A DNA stretch of 64,000 bases, taken from Breoghania sp963678585 (GTDB lineage: Bacteria; Pseudomonadota; Alphaproteobacteria; Rhizobiales; Stappiaceae). A program made the translations under genes and the position numbers. This document shows positions 41,377 to 50,061 of the stretch, one piece after another; the first letter of the stretch is position 1, and each line of letters opens with the position of its first letter. The notes under the pieces were generated by a model that was given only the letters and a program-made list of their open reading frames with translations, searched no databases and was not told the DNA's origin. The DNA is taken from positions 2,480,001 through 2,544,000 of the forward strand of contig CAXXGA010000002.1 in the NCBI GenBank assembly GCA_963678585.2, written 5' to 3'.

Positions 41377-42636
41377 ATGAGCACCACAGTCCCGCCCGCC
41401 CGATTTCCTGTTGCAGCAGAGGTGGATGATCACCACGTCCATCGCGGGACGGCCGTTTACAAACGCATCCGGCTAGCCCTGTTTCTGGCAGGTTTTTCCA
41501 GTTTCGCGCTGATCTACTGCGTACAGCCGCTCCTGCCCGAGTTTGCTTCTTCCTTCAACGTTTCCCCGACCAGCGCCTCGCTGGCGCTGTCGCTGACCAC
41601 GGGCTTCCTGGCGCTGGCGATCATGGTGATCGGGGGATGGTCGCAATGCGTCGGGCGCAAGTGCGTAATGATGAGTTCGATGTTCGCGGCCGCCGTGCTC
41701 AACCTGATCTGCGCCTTCTTGCCCGGCTGGAATGCTCTGCTGCTGGTCCGCGCGTTTGAAGGGATCGTGCTGGGCGGCGTGCCGGCCGTGGCGATGGCCT
41801 ATCTGGCGGAGGAGATCGCGGTGGAAGATCTCGGCAAGGCGATGGGTCTCTATATCAGCGGCACGGCCTTCGGCGCGATGATGGGCCGGGTGGGCATGGG
41901 TGCGCTCACCGAATTCGGCTCCTGGCGGATGGCGATGGGAACGCTGGGCGTGCTCTGCTTCATCGCAGCACTTGGCTTTGCCTCCCTGCTGCCGCCCTCG
42001 CGCAATTTCGAGGCGAAGCCCGGCGGCGGCCTCGGCTTTCACCTCAAAACATGGGCCCGGCATCTGAAAAACCCGTCGCTGCAGCGGCTTTACGTCCTGG
42101 GCTTCTGCCTGACCAGCATCTTTGTGACCGTGTTCAACTATTCAACGTTCCGGCTGCGCGGCACGCCCTACGACCTCAGCCAGTCGGCGGTCAGCATGAT
42201 CTTTCTCGCCTTCGGCTTCGGCGTGGTGTCGTCCACGGTTGCCGGCGGACTGTCCGACAGGTTCGGACGCAGGCCACTTCTGGTCGTCGCCTTCTCCACG
42301 ATCCTCCTCGGTGTGCTCGTGACGCTGGCCGAACCGATCGCGGCCATCTTTGTCGGCGTGGCGCTGATCGCGACCGGTTTCTTCATCGGCCACTCGGTCG
42401 CAAGCGGCGCGGTTGGAGCTGCTGCCGACGGAGACAAGGGACACGCTGCCTCGCTCTACCTGTTGTTCTACTACATCGGCTCCAGCGTGGTCGGCTCCCT
42501 CAGCGGCTGGTTCTGGCAACACGGCGGCTGGACGTCCGTCGTCGAACTGACGGCAACGTTCTCTATCGCGGGCATACTCGTCTCTGCGTTCGGGCCGCGC
42601 GTGGATGCTGCCCGGCGTGCAAGGCAGGCCGCCTGA
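41377..42636 (+). CDS. MFS transporter, YnfM-like
   Basis: A 419-residue protein with about twelve membrane helices. It has ALIYCVQPLLPEFASSFNVS at helix 1, the loop 2-3 signature in a modified form (GGWSQCVGRKCVMM) and a second copy between helices 8 and 9 (GGLSDRFGRRPLLV). The segment MAYLAEEIAVEDLGKAMGLY is typical of the YnfM/arabinose-efflux group. It is probably a drug or metabolite exporter. With the divergent LysR gene it makes up the whole of island unit 4. Confidence 0.92.
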   Translation: MSTTVPPARFPVAAEVDDHHVHRGTAVYKRIRLALFLAGFSSFALIYCVQPLLPEFASSFNVSPTSASLALSLTTGFLALAIMVIGGWSQCVGRKCVMMSSMFAAAVLNLICAFLPGWNALLLVRAFEGIVLGGVPAVAMAYLAEEIAVEDLGKAMGLYISGTAFGAMMGRVGMGALTEFGSWRMAMGTLGVLCFIAALGFASLLPPSRNFEAKPGGGLGFHLKTWARHLKNPSLQRLYVLGFCLTSIFVTVFNYSTFRLRGTPYDLSQSAVSMIFLAFGFGVVSSTVAGGLSDRFGRRPLLVVAFSTILLGVLVTLAEPIAAIFVGVALIATGFFIGHSVASGAVGAAADGDKGHAASLYLLFYYIGSSVVGSLSGWFWQHGGWTSVVELTATFSIAGILVSAFGPRVDAARRARQAA

Positions 42637-42846
42637 GCGGGCCGGATCAGGGCCGATCACGGCACCGACAAGGCATTCGGCCGATCCTGAAGCCAGCCCC
42701 TCCGCCGTCCTTCAAGCTTGCCTTCTGCCGTTTTCGCGCACACCGAGATTCGATCATTCCCCCTGCCTCAGCGCCCCACTCGCCATGAACCTTCCGGACT
42801 GCGTGTATGAAACCACGCAACCGGCGCGCCTGCAGCGCTCTCAATG

Positions 42847-42860
42847 AATGCGACATAGAC
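42847..42860 (+). repeat. Shared right-end box, copy 3
   Basis: AATGCGACATAGAC, one base different from the copies at 12654 and 40093, and 21 nt before the tRNA-like copy at 42882. Confidence 0.65.
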
Positions 42861-42881
42861 GCGCCAAAGCCTATTTCCAAA

Positions 42882-42930
42882 GGAACCATATTCCGCACGT
42901 CGTGGTTTCAAGCCTCTCCTCCGCTGCCAG
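42882..42930 (+). repeat. Degenerate copy of the tRNA-Met 3' half
   Basis: It matches 10068-10116 at 39 of 49 positions without gaps (hand count), including the block CTCCTCCGCT at the acceptor end. It separates the LysR/MFS unit from the peptide-uptake unit. Confidence 0.75.
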
Positions 42931-43014
42931 CTTTTTCCGGCTTCCATAGCCGGCCCGTCATCGTGATCTAGGCTTGGAAACTTAGACATCCGACGGCTCA
43001 GGATCGGGGAGGCA

Positions 43015-43203
43015 AGTCACGACATCTGCGACGACGTTGCCGTTATCTGGCACGGCAAACTCATTGAACGGGGACCGGTGAACGATATCTTCGATCAACC
43101 GCAACACGACGACACCCGGATGTTGCCGGATACGATGTCACCCCCGAACACGAAAACGTCGCCATTCCGACAGACGTCCCCAAAGAACACAGAAAACACA
43201 TGA
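43015..43203 (+). pseudogene. C-terminal fragment of a peptide ABC transporter ATPase
   Basis: The reading SHDICDDVAVIWHGKLIERG continues PVNDIFDQPQHDDTRMLP and on to a stop at 43203. This is the region after Walker B in DppD/OppD ATPases (H-loop, D-loop, then a vGxIvE-like stretch). Walker A, the signature and Walker B are absent. The stop overlaps the start of the M20 gene by 4 nt, so the fragment was the preceding gene of an ancestral operon. It begins about 85 nt after the tRNA copy, which places the break near the island-unit boundary. Confidence 0.7.
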
Positions 43204-44408
43204 CTTTCTCTCCCTCCTCCCCGGATGCCCCCTCTTCCCTCGACGCCATTGCTGCCAAGGCCAGTACGTGGCGGCAGCAGATCCACCAGTCACCCGAAGT
43301 GCTCTTCGATCTCCCGCAGACCGCGGCGCTTGTCAGCGAAAAGCTTAAGGAGTTCGGGTGCGACGAGGTCGTGGAGGGGATGGCCCGGTCAGGGGTTGTT
43401 GCCGTCATCAAGGGTAACAGGGGCCACGGTCGCACCATCGCGCTTCGCGCCGACATGGATGCCCTGCCCATGTCCGAACAGACCAACCTGCCCTACGCCT
43501 CGAAGGTCGAAAACCGGATGCATGCCTGCGGTCACGACGGCCACACGGCCGTGCTTCTGGCGACGGCGGCAACCCTCGCGGAACGTCGCGATTTCGCCGG
43601 GACGGTCGTTCTCGTTTTCCAGCCAGCCGAGGAAGGCGGCGCGGGCGGCGGTCGGGTCATGATCGAAGAAGGACTGCTGGAGCGGTTCGGCATCGAGGAA
43701 GTCTACGCCCTGCACAACCAGCCGGGCCTGCCGGTCGGCAGTTTCGCCATCCGGCCCGGCGCGCTCATGGCCAGCGGCGACCGTTTCGTTGTGACCATCT
43801 CCGCCAAGGGCGGACACGCGGCCGAACCTCACCTGACCGCCGATCCGGTCCTGACCGCAGCCCAGATGATCGTGGCCCTGCAGGCCATCGCATCGAGATT
43901 TACCGCCCCTTCCGCCCCGGTTGTCGTCTCCACTACCTTTCTGGAGGGCGGCAACGATGGCGCGCTCAACGTCATCCCCGCGTCGGTGCGTGTCGGCGGG
44001 TCCATCCGTTCGATGGACCCCGCCATCCGCAAAAGCGTCGAGGCCCATTTCAAGGAAATTGTGGAAAGCTCGGCCAGAATGTGTGGTGCCGACGTCGAGA
44101 TCGACTGGCGTCCGGGCTATCCCGTAACCATCAACGATCCCGAAAAAACGGCGCTAGCCGTGCAGGCTGCCGTCGCTGCCGTGGGACAGGATCGCGTGGA
44201 CCCCGAGTGTCCCTTGACGATGGGATCGGAGGATTTTTCCTATATGCTGGAGAAGCGCCCCGGGGCTCTCATCTGGCTTGGAAATGGTGACAGCGCCGCC
44301 CTCCACAATCCCGCATTCGACTTCAACGACGATGCGATCATCCACGGCCTTCGCTACTGGCTGTCACTGGTCGATCAGCGTCTGAATTCCACGCAAGAGC
44401 GAGAGTGA
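43200..44408 (+). CDS. M20 family amidohydrolase (hippurate/N-acyl amino acid hydrolase type)
   Basis: A 402-residue M20D peptidase-like protein. Metal-site segments include TIALRADMDALPMSEQTNLP, MHACGHDGHTAVLLATA and VFQPAEEGGAGGGRVMIEEG. The dimerisation domain has ISAKGGHAAEPHLTADPV, and the C-terminal ligand is in MGSEDFSYMLEKRPGALIWL. It cleaves amide bonds of N-acylated amino acids or similar. It is followed after one base by the Ldh-family gene and probably works with the peptide importer downstream. Confidence 0.93.
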   Translation: MTFSPSSPDAPSSLDAIAAKASTWRQQIHQSPEVLFDLPQTAALVSEKLKEFGCDEVVEGMARSGVVAVIKGNRGHGRTIALRADMDALPMSEQTNLPYASKVENRMHACGHDGHTAVLLATAATLAERRDFAGTVVLVFQPAEEGGAGGGRVMIEEGLLERFGIEEVYALHNQPGLPVGSFAIRPGALMASGDRFVVTISAKGGHAAEPHLTADPVLTAAQMIVALQAIASRFTAPSAPVVVSTTFLEGGNDGALNVIPASVRVGGSIRSMDPAIRKSVEAHFKEIVESSARMCGADVEIDWRPGYPVTINDPEKTALAVQAAVAAVGQDRVDPECPLTMGSEDFSYMLEKRPGALIWLGNGDSAALHNPAFDFNDDAIIHGLRYWLSLVDQRLNSTQERE

Positions 44409-44409
44409 C

Positions 44410-45441
44410 ATGACCGAGACCGAGACCGAGACCGACGTAACCCTTTTGCCCTTTGCCGATCTCGTTGACCTGCTCAAGACGATCTTCATCAGGCACGGTG
44501 TCTCGGACCATAATGCCACGATCCTTGCGGAGAACTGCGCCGGGTGCGAGCGCGACGGCTCGACCAGCCACGGCGTTTTCCGCATGGCCGGTTACGTCTC
44601 GTCCCTCAAAAGCGGCTGGGTAGACGGCAAGGCCGTCCCGCAGGTGGAAGATGTCGCCCCGGCTTTCGTGCGCGTGGACGCAAAAGGCGGCTTTGCCCAG
44701 CCCGCCTTTTGTGCGGCCAAGCCTCTGGTCCTTGAAAAGGTGAAGCAAAACGGCGTCGCGGTTCTCGCCATTCGCGGCTCCCACCATTTCAGCGCCCTTT
44801 GGCCCGACGTCGAGCCCTTCGCCGAACAGGGCTATGTTGCCCTGAGCGTCGTCAACAGCATGTCCTGTGTCGTGCCGCATGGCGGCAAGACGCCTGTATT
44901 CGGGACCAACCCCCTCGCCTTCGCCTCGCCCCGGGCCGGTGCGGCGCCTTTCGTCTTCGATCAGGCGTCCTCGGCGATCGCCCACGGAGACGTCCAGATT
45001 GCAGCCCTTGCAGGACATGACCTGAAGCCGGGCATGGGTGTCGACAGCGACGGTCAGCCGACGACCGATCCGAAAGCCATCCTCGATGGCGGCGCCCTCC
45101 TGCCTTTCGGCGGGCACAAGGGGAATTCCATCGCACTCATGGTGGAGATCCTGAGTGCAGCCCTGACCGGCGGCAACTTCTCCGGTGAATTCGACTGGAG
45201 CGGCCACAAGGGCGCCCAGACGCCCTTCACCGGTCAGTTCATCCTCGTCATCGATCCCCAATGCGGCGGCAACGACGCATTCGCCGATAGGGTCGCAGGC
45301 ATCTGCAATCTCGTGCTGGAGGCCGGTCAGGACCGCCTGCCCGGCGAACGTCGCCACGAGAACCGGGCAAAGGCGGAAAAGGAAGGCATCCGTCTCTCGC
45401 AAGAGATCCTTGAAAAGCTCAAGGCCCTTTCTGAGGGCTGA
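44410..45441 (+). CDS. Ldh family (malate/L-lactate dehydrogenase-like) oxidoreductase
   Basis: A 343-residue protein of the YlbC/Ldh2 family. Family segments are GCERDGSTSHGVFRMAGYVS, AVLAIRGSHHFSALWPDVEP, GGKTPVFGTNPLAFASPR and LLPFGGHKGNSIALMVEIL. Members reduce Delta1-piperideine-2-carboxylate or Delta1-pyrroline-2-carboxylate, or oxidise ureidoglycolate or 2-hydroxyacids, with NAD(P)H. Next to an M20 hydrolase, a cyclic imino acid reductase role is plausible. The 5' end contains four copies of a six-base repeat encoding TETETETD. Confidence 0.9.
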   Translation: MTETETETDVTLLPFADLVDLLKTIFIRHGVSDHNATILAENCAGCERDGSTSHGVFRMAGYVSSLKSGWVDGKAVPQVEDVAPAFVRVDAKGGFAQPAFCAAKPLVLEKVKQNGVAVLAIRGSHHFSALWPDVEPFAEQGYVALSVVNSMSCVVPHGGKTPVFGTNPLAFASPRAGAAPFVFDQASSAIAHGDVQIAALAGHDLKPGMGVDSDGQPTTDPKAILDGGALLPFGGHKGNSIALMVEILSAALTGGNFSGEFDWSGHKGAQTPFTGQFILVIDPQCGGNDAFADRVAGICNLVLEAGQDRLPGERRHENRAKAEKEGIRLSQEILEKLKALSEG

Positions 45442-45499
45442 CTGCGCGCAGAGCCGCGACGAATTCGGAGACCTGAAACTCGTCGCCCTATCCCGACTG

Positions 45500-46342
45500 T
45501 CACTGGTCGATTTCGCGCTGGAATTCCATCAGGTCCGCACTCTGGTTGGCAATCGAGGCAATCAGACTGCCGGCAAGCGCGATCAGGCCCGTCATGGAGT
45601 TGGACAGCAGCCGACGGAATGTCTCTGCATAAAGGGTCACATCCGCGAGCCGCGCCAGCGGGCTGGTCGGGTGGTCCGTCAGGGCGATGATCGTTGCGCC
45701 ATGCTTTTTTGCAAGCTCGGTAAGTTCGATCGTGTCGGTGGCATATTTCGGCACGGAGATCGCTATGAAGACATCGCCGGGCCGGCAATTCACCAGTTTG
45801 CGGCGCGCAGCGATTGCACCTCCCGCCGCCCCCACGAATGACGCATCACCCCGGCAATAGGGCTCCAGCCCGTGGACTAACAACCCTGCCACGAAATAGC
45901 TGATTCCGCTGCCGAAGACGAAAAGCCGGTTCGCATTGAGAATGAATCGGGTTGCCTCCTGGCAAAGATCGTCATCGAGCCCGTTCTGAATTTTCTGCAG
46001 GTTCTCGATGTCCTGAATTATGCCGTTGCGCATCACCTCGCCGTCTGAGGCATCGACGTCGATTTCCGCACTCAGGCGATCCGCGTGAGATGTCAGATCC
46101 CGCATGGCCGCAATCTGTGCCGTGCGAAACTCCGCAAATCCCGAATAGCCGATTGCCTTGGCGAACCGATTGGCCGTGGCCACCGAGACCCCGCAGCGCT
46201 TCGCCAGTTCGACATTGTTGAGGGAGGCCAGTTCCAGCGGCTTTTCCAGCAGCAAATCGGCAATCTGCCGATGGCCGGGGCTCAGATCGTCGTAGTGCTG
46301 ACTGATCCGCTGAGCCACATCCGAATTGTAACTGTGAGGCAT
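45500..46342 (-). CDS. RpiR/MurR family regulator with SIS domain
   Basis: A 280-residue protein from MPHSYNSDVAQRISQHYDDL, with GGGAG upstream. The N-terminal helix-turn-helix contains NNVELAKRCGVSVATANRFA (about residues 41-60) and the C-terminal SIS domain contains RLFVFGSGISYFVAGLLVHG. SIS domains usually sense a sugar phosphate, though RpiR proteins also control peptide and amino acid genes. It is divergent from the peptide-binding protein gene and converges on the Ldh-family gene. Confidence 0.93.
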   Translation of the reverse strand: MPHSYNSDVAQRISQHYDDLSPGHRQIADLLLEKPLELASLNNVELAKRCGVSVATANRFAKAIGYSGFAEFRTAQIAAMRDLTSHADRLSAEIDVDASDGEVMRNGIIQDIENLQKIQNGLDDDLCQEATRFILNANRLFVFGSGISYFVAGLLVHGLEPYCRGDASFVGAAGGAIAARRKLVNCRPGDVFIAISVPKYATDTIELTELAKKHGATIIALTDHPTSPLARLADVTLYAETFRRLLSNSMTGLIALAGSLIASIANQSADLMEFQREIDQ

Positions 46343-46387
46343 CTTGTCTCCCTTGGCGAAGGCGCTTGACCGCCTTCTTTTATCGTG

Positions 46388-46407
46388 ATTTTCATAGATT
46401 TGAAAAA
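46388..46407. promoter_or_regulatory. Operator candidate between RpiR and the peptide importer
   Basis: ATTTTCA and TGAAAAA form an inverted repeat with six matches in seven and a 6-nt spacer. It is nested in a wider GTGAT...ATCAC pair. It lies in the 135-nt AT-rich divergent promoter region. RpiR operators often have TGAAA/TTTCA arms. Confidence 0.45.
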
Positions 46408-46477
46408 TAATTATCACATGCCCGGGAATGCCCGGGCGTACTCCAGTACTCCACCACCATCACCAGGGAGCGGAAAC

Positions 46478-48091
46478 GTGAAATTCAGGACGCTACTCTT
46501 CTGTTCAGCCATGATGGCCGTCGCCTCGGCCATACCGGCAAATGCCGCGCATCTTCGCATCGGCCTATCCTCTGAGCCGACCTCCACGGATCCGCACTAC
46601 CATGATCTGGGACCGAACAACGCGCTCGCGCTGCAAATCTACGCAACGCTGACGGCGCGCGACAAAAACCAGAATGTTCAGCCAAGCCTGGCCGAATCCT
46701 GGACGAACACCGATGACACTACGTGGGTGTTCAACCTGCGGAAGGGTGTGAAGTTTTCGGACGGCAGCGATTTCAACGCCGACGACGTCATCTATTCCTT
46801 CTGCCGCATCATGAACAATGAAAGCTCCGTGGCAGGATCCTTCCAGGGCTACATCAAGAACATGGCTTCGGTCGAAGCGCCGGATCCGTACACGATCCAG
46901 ATCAAGACCAAGACCGTCGACCCCTTGATGGCGGAGAAGCTGGAAAGCGTCTACATTATCAGCGATACGACTGCCGAGCACGGCAAGATCGTCTTCGATG
47001 AAGGCTACAAGTGCGGCGTTACCGGCAATTGGCCGTCCCTTGAGGACTTCAACAGCGGCAAGGCCGCCATCGGCACCGGCCCGTTCGTCCTGAAAACCTT
47101 CACCAAGGGATCCAAGATCGAGCTGGAGCGCAACCCGAATTACTACGGCGAACCCGCCGCGTGGGACACCGTCGACATGATCCCGGTGCCCTCGGCCGGG
47201 CCGCGTCTCGCCGGCCTGCTTTCCGGCGACTACGACCTGATCGAATCCCCATCCGCTCGCGATATCAAGCGGATCGAGGATGACAAGAACCTGACCTACT
47301 CGTCCATGTCTTCCAACCGTGTCATCTTCCTGCAGATGGACGTCGGGCGGGACAAGAGCCCCCTGATCAAGACCGAAGACGGGTCCAACCCCTTCCAGGA
47401 CATCCGGGTCCGCCGCGCCGCCTCCATGGCGATTGACCGTAAGGCCATCGTGGCACGTGTCATGAACGGCTTCGCGGTTCCCGCAAACCAGTTTGCACCC
47501 CCGGTTCTCTTCGGTGCGCTGGAGGATGCTCCAGACCTTGAGTACAACCCGGAAAAGGCCAAGAAGCTCCTCGCAGAGGCAGGCTATCCGAACGGTTTCG
47601 AACTAACGCTCTCGGCGACGAACGACCGTTACATCAACGATAGCCAGGTCGCACAGGCGGTTGCCCAGTTCCTGACGCGCGTCGGCATCAAGACCAATGT
47701 CGATGCCATGACCCGCTCGCTCTTCTTCACGCGCCGCTCAAAGCGTGAATTCAGCTTTTCCATGGGCGGCTGGGGTTCGACCAACGGCGGCGCGGAGCAT
47801 TTCCTGCGCCAGTATGTGACCACCTACAATAAGGATCTCGGCATCGGCGCATCGAACTACGGCCGCTGGTCCGATCCCGAGTTCGACAAGGTGCTGATCG
47901 AAGAACTCCACACCGTCGATCCTGCGAAGCGGAAAGAGCTTCTGCACAAGGCCGGCGAGATGGCCCTCGACAAGCTCGGCTTCCTGCCGCTGCATTTCGA
48001 AAGCACGCTGTGGGCCTTCAAGAAGACCGTGCACTACGACGGGCGCATGGACCAGTACACGCTGGCCTATGACATTCACCCGGTCGACTAG
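46478..48091 (+). CDS. Peptide/opine ABC transporter substrate-binding protein (SBP family 5)
   Basis: A 537-residue protein from GTG 46478, which has GGGAGCGG upstream and places the signal peptide KFRTLLFCSAMMAVASAIPA at the N terminus. An upstream ATG at 46385 would add 31 residues without merit. Family 5 motifs include SLAESWTNTDDTTWVFNLRK followed by GVKFSDGSDFNADDVIYSF, and later VRRAASMAIDRKAIV. It delivers a peptide-like ligand to the permeases encoded downstream. Confidence 0.95.
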   Translation: MKFRTLLFCSAMMAVASAIPANAAHLRIGLSSEPTSTDPHYHDLGPNNALALQIYATLTARDKNQNVQPSLAESWTNTDDTTWVFNLRKGVKFSDGSDFNADDVIYSFCRIMNNESSVAGSFQGYIKNMASVEAPDPYTIQIKTKTVDPLMAEKLESVYIISDTTAEHGKIVFDEGYKCGVTGNWPSLEDFNSGKAAIGTGPFVLKTFTKGSKIELERNPNYYGEPAAWDTVDMIPVPSAGPRLAGLLSGDYDLIESPSARDIKRIEDDKNLTYSSMSSNRVIFLQMDVGRDKSPLIKTEDGSNPFQDIRVRRAASMAIDRKAIVARVMNGFAVPANQFAPPVLFGALEDAPDLEYNPEKAKKLLAEAGYPNGFELTLSATNDRYINDSQVAQAVAQFLTRVGIKTNVDAMTRSLFFTRRSKREFSFSMGGWGSTNGGAEHFLRQYVTTYNKDLGIGASNYGRWSDPEFDKVLIEELHTVDPAKRKELLHKAGEMALDKLGFLPLHFESTLWAFKKTVHYDGRMDQYTLAYDIHPVD

Positions 48092-48109
48092 GCCTTCGAT
48101 CTCTCTGCC

Positions 48110-48141
48110 GAAGGGGCCGTCGCGCGCGCGGCGGCCCCTTC
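48110..48141 (+). terminator. Hairpin between the binding protein and permease genes
   Basis: A perfect 10-bp stem, GAAGGGGCCG with CGGCCCCTTC, around a GC-rich 12-nt loop, followed by ATCTTTC. It lies 18 nt after the binding-protein stop. It probably reduces read-through, so the binding protein is made in excess. Confidence 0.6.
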
Positions 48142-48184
48142 ATCTTTCAAGCTTGCGCTCAGCCGCACGACGTCAGGTTCCTTG

Positions 48185-49162
48185 ATGTTCCTCTATTCCT
48201 TGCAACGCCTGCTGCAGAGTCTTGCCGTTCTGCTGGCCGTATCGGTCGTCGTCTTTTTGGCGGTCTATGCGATCGGCAACCCGGTCGATCTGCTCATTTC
48301 CCCGGAGGCAACCCAGCAGGAACGCGCGGACGCAATCATCAGGATGGGGCTCGACCGGCCGGTCTGGGCCCAGTACGGAACCTTTCTCTGGGGCGCCTTT
48401 CATGGCGACATGGGCACATCCTTCGTCCACGGCGAACCGGCGTTGCGTCTCATCCTCAGCCGTCTGCCCGCGACCCTCGAACTCGTCGTCTTCGCCCTCA
48501 CACTTGCCAGCATGATCGGCATTCCGATCGGGCTGTGGGTCGGGCTGAACGACACCACCCGCTGGGCGCGCGCCGTCATGACCGGGTCGATCCTCGGCTA
48601 TTCGCTGCCAAGTTTCTGGAAAGGCATGATGCTGATCATGCTGTTTGCGGTGGTGCTCCACTGGCTTCCCGCATCGGGGCGCGGCGATACCGTCACCCTT
48701 CTGGGCATCCCCTTCAGCTTCCTCACCACCGACGGCTTGCGCCACATGACCATGCCGGTGATCAACCTGGCAATTCCCCAGACCGCAATGCTGATCCGGC
48801 TGACGGCTGCCGGGGCAGCGGAGGCAGGACGGCAGGATTATGTCCGCTTTGCCCGCTCGAAGGGCGTCCGGCGCAAGCGCATCGTCAACCGCCACATCCT
48901 GCGCAACATCCTGCTCCCCATCGTGACGGTGGTCGGCGTGGAATTCGGCACGTTGATAGCTTTCTCCACCATCACCGAAACGGTCTACGCGTGGCCGGGC
49001 ATGGGCAAGCTGCTGATCTCCAGCGTCTACCACCTCGATAGACCCGTCGTCGTCGCCTACGTGATGCTGATCACCTTCATCTTCATCACGGTCAATCTCG
49101 TGGTCGACCTGACCTACGCCGCTCTCGATCCGCGCGTGAAACTCTCAGAGAGCATGTCATGA
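48185..49162 (+). CDS. Peptide ABC transporter permease, DppB type
   Basis: A 325-residue membrane protein. DppB-type features are the N-terminal helix RLLQSLAVLLAVSVVVFLAV, MGLDRPVWAQYGTFLWGAFH and the EAA loop EAGRQDYVRFARSKGVRRKR. TTG at 48182 directly precedes the chosen ATG. It overlaps the next permease by 4 nt. Confidence 0.95.
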   Translation: MFLYSLQRLLQSLAVLLAVSVVVFLAVYAIGNPVDLLISPEATQQERADAIIRMGLDRPVWAQYGTFLWGAFHGDMGTSFVHGEPALRLILSRLPATLELVVFALTLASMIGIPIGLWVGLNDTTRWARAVMTGSILGYSLPSFWKGMMLIMLFAVVLHWLPASGRGDTVTLLGIPFSFLTTDGLRHMTMPVINLAIPQTAMLIRLTAAGAAEAGRQDYVRFARSKGVRRKRIVNRHILRNILLPIVTVVGVEFGTLIAFSTITETVYAWPGMGKLLISSVYHLDRPVVVAYVMLITFIFITVNLVVDLTYAALDPRVKLSESMS

Positions 49163-50061
49163 CCGTTTCATCGCCCAAGACACGCCAGCCGGTCGAAAAG
49201 ACCGCGGGCCGCCGCCGGGCGCTCGCCTTGCTCAAGAGCCGCCCGAGCCTGATCGGATCGCTGATCACCTTTGCAGCCGTCATCCTCATCGGGCTCGTAC
49301 TGCCCTCGCTTGCACCGCAGAACCCCTATGACATGACGTCCTATTCGGTCATGGACAACCTGCTGCCGCCGGGCTCTCAGAGTTTCGACGGAACCACCTT
49401 CTGGCTCGGGACCGATCCGCAAGGGCGCGACATGGTTTCCGCCATTCTTTACGGAATGCGCATCAGCCTGATCGTCGGCCTGCTGTCCACCGCCGCCGCC
49501 ATGATCATCGGCGTCTGCGTCGGCCTCACGGCAGCCGTCTTCGGCGGTCTGGTCGAGACGCTCCTGATGCGACTGGTGGACTTCATCCTCGGCTTTCCCT
49601 CCATCCTCGTCGCCCTCGTCCTGCTGACCGTGCTCGGGCGCGGCGTCGACAAGGTGATCCTCGCCATCATCATGGTCCAGTGGGCCCATTACGCCCGCAT
49701 CATGCGGTCCTCCGCCCTGACCGAACTGCGCAAGGAATACGTGGAGGCGGCGAGGAACCTCGGATACTCGAAGCTGCGCATCATGTTCCGCCACATCATG
49801 CCGAACAGCCTGAGCGCCGTTCTCGTCGTGTGCACCATCCAGGTCGCCAGCGCGATCACGCTGGAAGCGACGCTCTCGTTCCTCGGCGTCGGCGTGCCGG
49901 TCACGCATCCCTCCCTCGGGCTGCTGGTGGCCTCGGGCTTCGATTACCTGCTTTCCGGCGAATACTGGATCAGCTTCTACCCGGGCATCGCCCTGGTGTT
50001 CCTCGTCTTTACCCCCAACCTTGTGGGAGACCGGCTGCGCCGGTCACTGGATCCGAAATGA
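49159..50061 (+). CDS. Peptide ABC transporter permease, DppC type
   Basis: A 300-residue membrane protein. It has the DppC hallmarks FWLGTDPQGRDMVSAILYGM and RISLIVGLLSTAAAMIIGVC, and the EAA loop LRKEYVEAARNLGYSKLRIM. It starts within the dppB-like stop and ends overlapping the ATPase start (ATGA at both ends), which indicates strict coupling. Confidence 0.95.
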   Translation: MTVSSPKTRQPVEKTAGRRRALALLKSRPSLIGSLITFAAVILIGLVLPSLAPQNPYDMTSYSVMDNLLPPGSQSFDGTTFWLGTDPQGRDMVSAILYGMRISLIVGLLSTAAAMIIGVCVGLTAAVFGGLVETLLMRLVDFILGFPSILVALVLLTVLGRGVDKVILAIIMVQWAHYARIMRSSALTELRKEYVEAARNLGYSKLRIMFRHIMPNSLSAVLVVCTIQVASAITLEATLSFLGVGVPVTHPSLGLLVASGFDYLLSGEYWISFYPGIALVFLVFTPNLVGDRLRRSLDPK

